NCBI RefSeq assembly: GCF_050436995.1 | Contig: NC_134764.1 | Span: 434,001 to 498,000, forward strand | Source of the DNA: Anticarsia gemmatalis | Lineage: Eukaryota > Arthropoda > Insecta > Lepidoptera > Erebidae | Length of the DNA stretch: 64,000 nucleotides | Direction of reading: 5' to 3' | Part shown: positions 37,001 to 46,131 of the stretch, in pieces | Layout of the letters: every line of letters starts with the position of its first letter | Position numbering within the stretch: position 1 is the first letter of the stretch | The notes under the pieces: generated by a model | The model's database searches: none | Told to the model about the DNA's origin: nothing | The model's input: only the letters and a program-made list of their open reading frames with translations | Made by a program: the position numbers and the translations under genes

Positions 37001-40000
37001 CACGGGACAATTATTTGTGCGATCCACAAAAAATTGTTTCGGGTCTGGTTGTACTTTGTGTCCGTAGTTTATTATATGTTTGTAAAAGTCCCCGCGACAC
37101 AAGAGCAATTCTTAGTGCGGGAGTTGTCTTTTTAAAAAAGAAAAGAAAAAAGAATCCTATTAGAGCAGAAGTCGTAGTCTTGGCTTTGTCAAGTTTCTAA
37201 GTGTGAGGGTTAATTTACTCCAGTTATTTTCAAAACTAGCCTTCAGAAATAAATGCATGGCCTAACTTGACATAGGACCTATTCCGGAAGCTGCTGATGA
37301 ATTGGCAGAAAACAGGAATCTCCCTGACTTGTTTTAATATTGAAGCTTTATTATGATGCTAGGATAAACGTATCCTCCATATAATCAAATAATATTTTTT
37401 TCTGTATATATTTACCCCACATTCTTTTAATATATTCTTTAAAAGCGCAGTAATCTTACCTATAGTAGTAATAACAGTGAGCGAGTAAAGAAAGGCGGAC
37501 GAGAAGCTCCACTGTCTGGAGGAGCGGCCGCCGTCCCAGCCCTCGTGCACCGCCTTCACCACCCGCTCCTGATACTTCTTTATTTCTATACCTATCCTGA
37601 CAATAGAAACCACAGCATTAGTCATACACACCTTATTATGACCTATCACTTAACCCGTCTTCAAAAAATGTTTACTTGAAACTCACCCGAAGATGAAATT
37701 TTTGTCCCACTGCAGGGTAAGAGTATGGAATTGAGGAACTTAGACTTTGAGTCTATCTATACTTAATATAATAAAGCTGAAGAGTTTGTTTGTTTGTTTG
37801 AACGCGCTAATCTCAGGAACTACGGGTCCGATTTGAAAAATTCTTTCGGTGTTAGATAGTCCATTTATCGAGGAAGGCTAAAGGCTATATATCATCACGC
37901 TACGACCAATAGGAGCAGAGTAGCAATAAAAAATGTTACAAAAACGGGGAAAAATTTGACCCATTCTCTCTTATGTGACGCAAGCGAAGTTGCGCGGGTC
38001 AGCTAGTACTAGATATAATAGGTATGCTACTCTATCACGCGAGGCAAGTGTGGGTTGAGGACATTGGCTTTTCGTAATGGGTCTCAAATCTAAACGCTTT
38101 ACAGCTTGGTAAATAGGGAAGACTGTATTCTTGTGAAAGAAACTCACAGTTTCCGACAGCAGTCCAAAAAAAAAAGATTTTCATAAGTACGACACAGGGC
38201 TTGTAAATCTGTAGTTTTTACTGGTGGTAATGTCAGTCCTCAAATACTTTTGCCACTCCGGTCAGTAAAAGTAAAGTTCTGGAAGACCTTCTTAAGAAAA
38301 GGTTGGCAATATAAGTAAGCTATACATCTGTGCAGCAGGGGTTCTCAACATTTCGAAGTTATGTTCAAGTTTTAATAATTCATGTGAAGATCATGACATG
38401 TTGCCTCTAATAATTGAAGTATATTACCTCTCTTTGAGAGCCGTCTCGTTGAATAGATTGAGCGCCAACGTGACGTTCTCCCAGAGATGCTGCGCGGTTC
38501 TGTCGCGCGTCATCGTCATGTTCTGCGAGCGCTCCATCTCACGCGCGCCCTCTATCGCTTGGAACATGAATGCACCTAGTGGAAGAAACAAAATGCCTTT
38601 TTACAGCTTTATAAAATAAATTGTGCTTATCTACCAGAGATGTAGCCATGCTGAGACGTGATAATAGTCTATTAAATCCTCGCAGCATAGCTGCATAGCA
38701 AATGTCTGGAGGAAAGACCCCCTAACAATGACACTGCAGCTAGGTCAAAAGATCAGACACCATAAAATATGCTGTCAACAAAATGAGGATTTGAACAGTA
38801 GAAAAACAAGTACCTAGGTAAGTACGTAATAGGTTTTTAATACTGTACTCATAACAGTGAGGTTACTTAGACACTTTTGGTAAAATAGGTCTAAGATTTA
38901 AAGGTTGCAATAACAACATAACTGAACAGGTGAAAGGTCAATGAATGATAAGAACTAATATCGTCAATCCGTACTATAACACTTAGTACCTTGATTCTAT
39001 ATCAACTAATTGAATATGTACAATTTTTTGACATAGTATTTCATTTCGCTAACACACAAAAATTCAGCCCGTCCTTGGCCTGTATCGTCGTAAAAAATCT
39101 TGTATTACGCAACATATTTACCTACAAAATATGACTAATAAACATCACAACAAACTGTTCAAAAGACCAGTGACGTGCTCGTAAAAACCTGTCATACACA
39201 ATTATGTTATATCACTTAAGGTGACACACAGACTGAACGATTTTTTAGTGCGACTACTTCTTCTTAAATTTATATGTCACATTGTGAAGCTAATTATAGA
39301 CTTTCTTTGCTTTTGATTTAGTAAAAATTCTTCACTCTTTTAAAATATTTATTTTTTTTGGTTGTGAGTGCTGCTCTGTGGTAATGCGTTCGGTAGCGTA
39401 TGCGACTGCTGCACAATGGGTCTCGAGTTCGAATCCCGGGTCTCACTGGTCGTGTTGGTTTAGCCGTCTCACTGGACTATGAGATCAAACGTGTAGTGGA
39501 CATTTGTATAGTGCACACTTGGACACTATAAACAAAGTCTTGCACAGTTGACTGGTTTCAATGAAACTGGCCGCCGTAGCAGAAAGTCGGCCAGGAGGAT
39601 ATAACTTGTTATGAACTTCCTAAACATTTCCTTGCGACAAAAAAATCGTCCGTCCACTCGCGCCCTTAGCCAAAACGTCTTAATACCGTCCAAGATCGCT
39701 AGCCACCTTTCATCCGCTGCCAAACATCGCCATATTATTAATTTATCACTAGAATGACTAGTCCTTTTCATTTAATGGCCGACATAATTTAAATAACTAG
39801 ATCAAAATGTCACAGGGTGGAACAATTTTAATTTTCTGAATTAAGACCTTTTTCTTTGATGTATAAAGGTGGCAGGAAATTAATATTGATGATCGTTTTT
39901 GAAGGTTAAATGTTTTTTTAAATTTATTGTTGAAAAGATAGAACATTTTGTTTGATTTTTATGTGTATATTTTAAGTTTCTTAATTGAGTTATGATAGTG

Positions 40001-43000
40001 TCTGTGGTGTAGGGGATAAGATGGTCACCGAGGCAGAAGTAGGATCGATTCCCTAAAGAAAAAAAATGTATCATCCTAATAAGCAAATGATAGAATAATA
40101 TTTTTTGAAGTGTTTTAATTGAGTTATGATAATGTATATGGTTAAGGTCACAGAAACACAGTCGTAGGTTCGAATCCCTATCGAAAAATTAAAGGGGTTC
40201 ACTAGTAACTGCTTTAAGTGTTTTGACAGTATGTGCGTTTGTTTGTATGTTTGTAAAAGGCTTCAAAAAGGCATGTAATAATTTTTGTTATTATTCTTTT
40301 TTACCTTTATAATTACATTTGTAAACTCACAGATATATGAATTATTCATGCGTATCCCGGAAGTTGTCTTAATTAACTTGTAAAAATGTTTTGAGGAAAT
40401 GTCAGTTTCCAAATAGAATATTATATGATATTATATTCTAAGCATCTTAAATCCCTTAAGGGCGGAACAAGATGAGCAGAATTCTGGGTAAACATTTTCA
40501 TAATTTTACTAATATATACTTCCTGGAAACATTATACAGTAACAAATTAAAGGGTAATTTATAATTTTACGTGCATGTTATGTATACAACTACACCAAAA
40601 TAAAAAATCCAACACTTGCACATTGCAAACTGATCAAAACGTCAAGAAATTACGCTTTTTATGACCTCCTTGCATTACTCAGTAATAAATTAAATTTCTT
40701 TCCATTTCTCTCCATTTGAAAAAATAACTTTGTTTTATCCGTAATTTCATCTACTTATAACCAATTCCATTGAAATCGACTCAGCAGTTTAACCGTGAAC
40801 GCATCTAGCAAACATACTTTCGATTTTCTATTTTTCTACTTTTTTTCGAGTATTTAACATTTCGAGACATTTTTTTGTTAAAGCTGGACTTTCATACTGC
40901 TGGTAAAGGGCTTACGCCCGAACGCGGGAGTGGTTAGGCCTTGAGTCCACCACGCTGACCAAGCGCGGGTTAGGGACTTTGCAAGTCCCCAAGTCAAGAG
41001 ACTAAAAAAACGATAATGATTTTAACTAAAAACCTTGTTAAAGGAATATTTTAGCCCAAAAACACCCATAATTTAATACACAAATCAATAAAACTATTTA
41101 TATTTTAAAACCCATTAAGTTTAACGGCACTTTTGTACAAAGTTCCCCATCTTTTGTCCGAAACATCCGGCGCCATTAACCGTCCATTCAAACACCCCCC
41201 ATTATATTGTACACGTAATACGTGCTTCCAAGCCTTTCAATAGAGCCTTAGCTAATATTATGATTAAATATCTCACAATTATGAATATAAAGCTTTTGCC
41301 GTTAGATTGAGTTTAAAAGCTCGAGTTTTTAAACTTTTTGTGATGTTCCTTTAGAAGGTTATGAAATGCACTCTTAGTAAAGCATTATTACACAATAGAA
41401 TAATCATATTGTACGCGTTTTTCCTTTTTTTCAGCAAAGCATTAAGACTTGCTTATCTATACTATCTATACTAATATTATAAAGCTGAAGAGTTTGTTTG
41501 TTTGAACGCGCTAATCTCAGGAACTACTGGTCCGATTTGAAAAATTTTTTCAGTGTTAGATAGTTAATTTATCGAGGAAGGCTATAGGCTATATATCATC
41601 ACGCTACGACCAAAAGGAGCCGAGTACCAGTAAAAAATGTTACAAAAACAGGGAATATTTTGACCAATTCTCTCTTATGTGACGCAAGCGAAGTTGCGCG
41701 GGTCAGCTAGTAAAGAATATTATAAGTATAAGTATTTACACATACAACTTAATTTAAAACTTACACCCCTAATTTCTACTTAACCCCGTAATGTAAGGTC
41801 GAACATCCTCAAATACATTACTAAACGGTACATACATTAGTACCTAAACACACAGGCTCACCTCAAACTTAGTTGATCAAACAGCGAACCTACATCAATC
41901 ACGACCAATCACTATCTTGATCGCTTGAGGCAGAATGAGGCAGAGTGAGGCTTGAGGCCTAACACATAGGGGTAGAATCCATCTATTATGGAGAATCGTT
42001 TTGAAGATTGCTAACTGCTTTTTGTAGAGTAATAGTGTGTGTTGGTCGTAGATTATGAGTTCCCGGGTTCGTAGTACAGGTATAAATAAGTCTTGTAACA
42101 ATTTATGTTGTGGGTACTTTTACAAACATACAAAGCAGACAAAGTACAAGCAAATTGTAAAGTATTGGAAATCATGCGGACTGATATTTGTGTGAGAGGA
42201 ATCGAACTCACGAGCTTATTGTTATGGTGGTCTGTCTATGTCTACCATTCTTTTTATAGGCGAAATCGAAATGTTAAGTAAGATTTCAAGTTTACTATGT
42301 TTAGACTAAATGGTAACAAAAGACGTATCACTACTTAATTATACTCGAAGGTACATGAAATACACCTGCATTTCGCCATTAACAATGTTCGTCCCAAGTT
42401 ATAGGGGGCGAGCCTATTGCTATATACCAAGAATTAAAGATATAAAATAGAATAACGACCTATCTGTAGCGCAATTCTCTACAGTCGGTACTGTCGACTA
42501 TCGACAATTTGACGTTTAAAATGTACTGCTAAAATAGTTCCAACGACGCCCGTCAGAGGCACTGATCAGAATTTCGTACAAAATATCTCGATGACAAGCT
42601 GGTTTTCGGTATTCGATAGTAGTTAAGAATCGAGCTACTGTACTATAACTATAAATTCCTTAGTTTCTCCTTTCATCGTGTGTAATGACGCGTATCAGTA
42701 TAATTCCATCACACCCTTTGATTCGTTCTCATTGTCGTCTGTAATTATGTAGTACGCGTATATTGATTCAACAGAGCCTTTTGTCATAGTAATAGCACAT
42801 TCATTAGTGGGACTTTTGATGATGTTCACTGATGAAGCCACTCTTAAGTAAGTCAGCATTGTGGGTATAAAAGCATTGTGGACGCATCGGGATATTCGAA
42901 TAATTGTAATTGTTTGTTTAAGATGTTCCAAGCTAAAGTTTTTTAACTATCTAAGCTTGGTTTCATAGTAATAAATTGCTTAAGGAGTCGGTTGTTTAAA

Positions 43001-46000
43001 ACCAATAAGGTCTTGTTAAAAATAAACAAAATTCTCATCGTGGTTAAGACCCATTTAGCATTTTAGTACTGTGCTTTGAGCTACACGCTCAATTTGAATT
43101 CAGAAATTGATGGTTTTTATGTATCCTCCCTCCTTCGGGAAGAGACCAGCAGCGGGACAGTAACATGTTAAAAAAAGTCAATTTTACATGAATAAACTCA
43201 GCTATTGTACAACGAGACATAGGTAATCTTATACATTTTATTATAAAAAATCGTAACGTTTTAAGAACCTCTTTCTTTTCATAAGTCAGTTAAAAGAATA
43301 AGTTTGACAATATTTCTCTGAAAAAACGACATATTTCTGCATCACCCTAAATACTGCGCAGAGCCTGGGTATAATAACAACAAATAGAATCCCTACAAAT
43401 AGACTAAAACAAAATTCGTGTATAGAAAGCAAAGTTTTAAAAATAAATATGTTATATTAATATCGAGCAGTTCAGCGATAATAATCGTTTGGTGGTACAC
43501 CACTAAGCCAATAATGACCGATTTCATTTATTGATTGCCTATACCAGTGGTCGTGTAATAATTGGAGCAAACCTTGAACAAACAATGAAAGTATCAACCA
43601 TTTTCGGAACTAAGGCATATCATTTCATGTTTGGGATTTTCGTTTCAAATACAAGACAAGACACCAACTATTCCCAGAATGGGAATGTATTTGGTAATGT
43701 AGCTACGGTTTCCCATAGTTCTAATACTCTCCTTAAGGCTATAAGTCTATTCCGGGAATTGTTTCTAGTCTTGCAGCTAGAATCACAACATAGCTGGACT
43801 TTGTAAGCTTCACAGTAATTTGCTCAGCATTTGTGTCATGCAAGACTTTAATTAAACCTGTCGGTAACGGAAATTCTCGAAATAGTATTATATGGGGTTT
43901 GCTCTAATTCAGTCATTTGTTTAGGGGTGATTATATCTGAAACTACAGGTCGGATTATGAAAATTATTTTTAAGCTAGATAATCACACTAATTAGGAGTA
44001 GTAGTATGCCATCTAGCATCACGCTACGATGTACAGGCACGGAGTAATCACCATGAAATTGCAGGGACTTTTTCTCATCAAAAGTACGATTTTTCATTGC
44101 GGGACGGTCCGTCTATTATAATAGCAATGGATAAAATACCACGTTCTGGCATGTTAATATTATGTTAATATTTTAATGTCATGTAACAGGGCGAACCCAT
44201 ACCGGGCATTTTATTCAGAGCATTTTAAAAGAAATAATAAAAACTCATAACTTTTTGCAAAATCCGGGAATGGAACCCGAGTCTTCGTGATAAGCAGTAG
44301 AATACTACCGCTCAAACTGCAGGGGAAATTGCTGTGGTAATTTGATTTGCTTGAGCAACTTTGTTCGCTCGAGTTGATCGTCCAACAACATAGGTTCGGT
44401 ATTCACAAATATTTTGCGTCCCCTTTGGGAATGTGGTGAAAAATTTGCTTTGTTTTGTTCACGGATAAAGTTAGGGGAATTTATTACTACCTTCTTTTAC
44501 GTACAAATAATTTTAGAATGTCTGTGATACCAAAATTTCTTAGTTCGTTGCCCTATTTTAACTTTCAATCCAACTACCATTATCAATGCCACAGTTTAGG
44601 AAGATACATGTATGTTTTTGTGTTTATTACTCTACCACGTAAAACCTACTAAACAGATTTTAATTAAACTGCATACTAAAAGACAGTTTAAAACTGTACA
44701 TTAACACATAGGGAATACTTTATGCCCCGGGAGATATTTTCCCGCGGAATTAACCGAAGACCAAAATTATTTATTAATTTTATTTTTATATTTTTTGCAG
44801 GTGGGAATTTAATTATCAACACGTCTGCACACTTAGTAACGAACACATCTTAAAAAGCTGATCCACAGCCATCCCTATAATCCAATTGTATGGACAACGT
44901 TATAGGCAACAACTAGTGTTTTAATAAAAATTACCTTCCTTGATTGCTTGCCATCGCGTCTCAGAACAAGAAAGGCAATCGTAAGTTCACAAACTACACT
45001 TAGCGATTCAATTCTCAACATCCCTTGAGTAAGAAAGATTTGAATTAAAACTGAGCCTGGACTTTTTTCCTGTTTGCAAATGAGAAATAAGTCAAAAACT
45101 TGTTTCAAAAATTAAACGTTAACAATATTATCTTGAGAGTAATCGATCGTTATAATACAGCCATCTTTTATTTCTATTGATTATACTCATGTACCACTGC
45201 ATACATATTACAGGGTATTTGATTAGTTTAACGAAAGTTTAACTAAAGCTTGTACTAATAAAAAAGCATATTAATAATGTTTGAACTATGTCTTAACTAC
45301 CCCGGAGGTTTTTAGATAGTCTGTAATTTTTTTTAAATATTTTGCAGTCGTACTTTTCTACTGGGAGGATCGATTTCTTTGGTTATTTTTTGTCAAAAAG
45401 CTGGTGACTATACGGTCGCACTTAAAATTTTATTCAAATCTGTGGAATATATTATGTCATGTTTGCGTTGTCGGTTTTTGTAAGATTTGAACCAACTTTG
45501 TTTTAACCCAATTTTTTACGATGAATGCCTACATTAAAAAGCCACCGGTACTTCTAAACCGTAGTGAGATATTTTCAGACGGTACAAGAGGAATTGAGTC
45601 ACGATTTTATTGACACTTGAGCTGTATAATTGGTTGCGTGTAACCGCAGTTTAATCACGCCGTTAAACCAAACAAGATCGGATATATTTTTGGACTCGTA
45701 ACTCGGCGCTCAAATTCACTGAAATCTGAAAGTTAGTTTGAATCAGCATTAATAATAATTTCTGAATGAAAGCTTAACCTATCTCTTATTGCGGCGTACA
45801 TATCTGGTTTAAGCAACTTCAGCGCGGACTATAAATGGGTGGCATTTGAAATGAGTGTCTCGGTGCATCTATTCGGCACGTAAGTCAGTCTCAGTTATTG
45901 TCATCTATACTATAATAATATAAAGCTGAAGAGTTTGTTTGTTTGATTGTTTGATTGTTTGATTGTTTGTTTGTTTGTTTGTTTGTTTGAACGCGCTAAT

Positions 46001-46100
46001 TTCGGGAACTACTGGTCCGATTTGAAACTTTCTTTCAGTGTTAGATAGCCCATTTTTCGAGGAAGATTATCCATACTAATATTATAAATGCGAAAGTGAC

Positions 46101-46131
<31 letters not shown>

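Noticed and set aside
36934..37200. 88-codon plus-strand frame and a 74-codon minus frame
   Set aside because: Both translate SINE-B; the same peptide words (SIPTRDNYLCDPQ-like) recur at other SINE-B copies.
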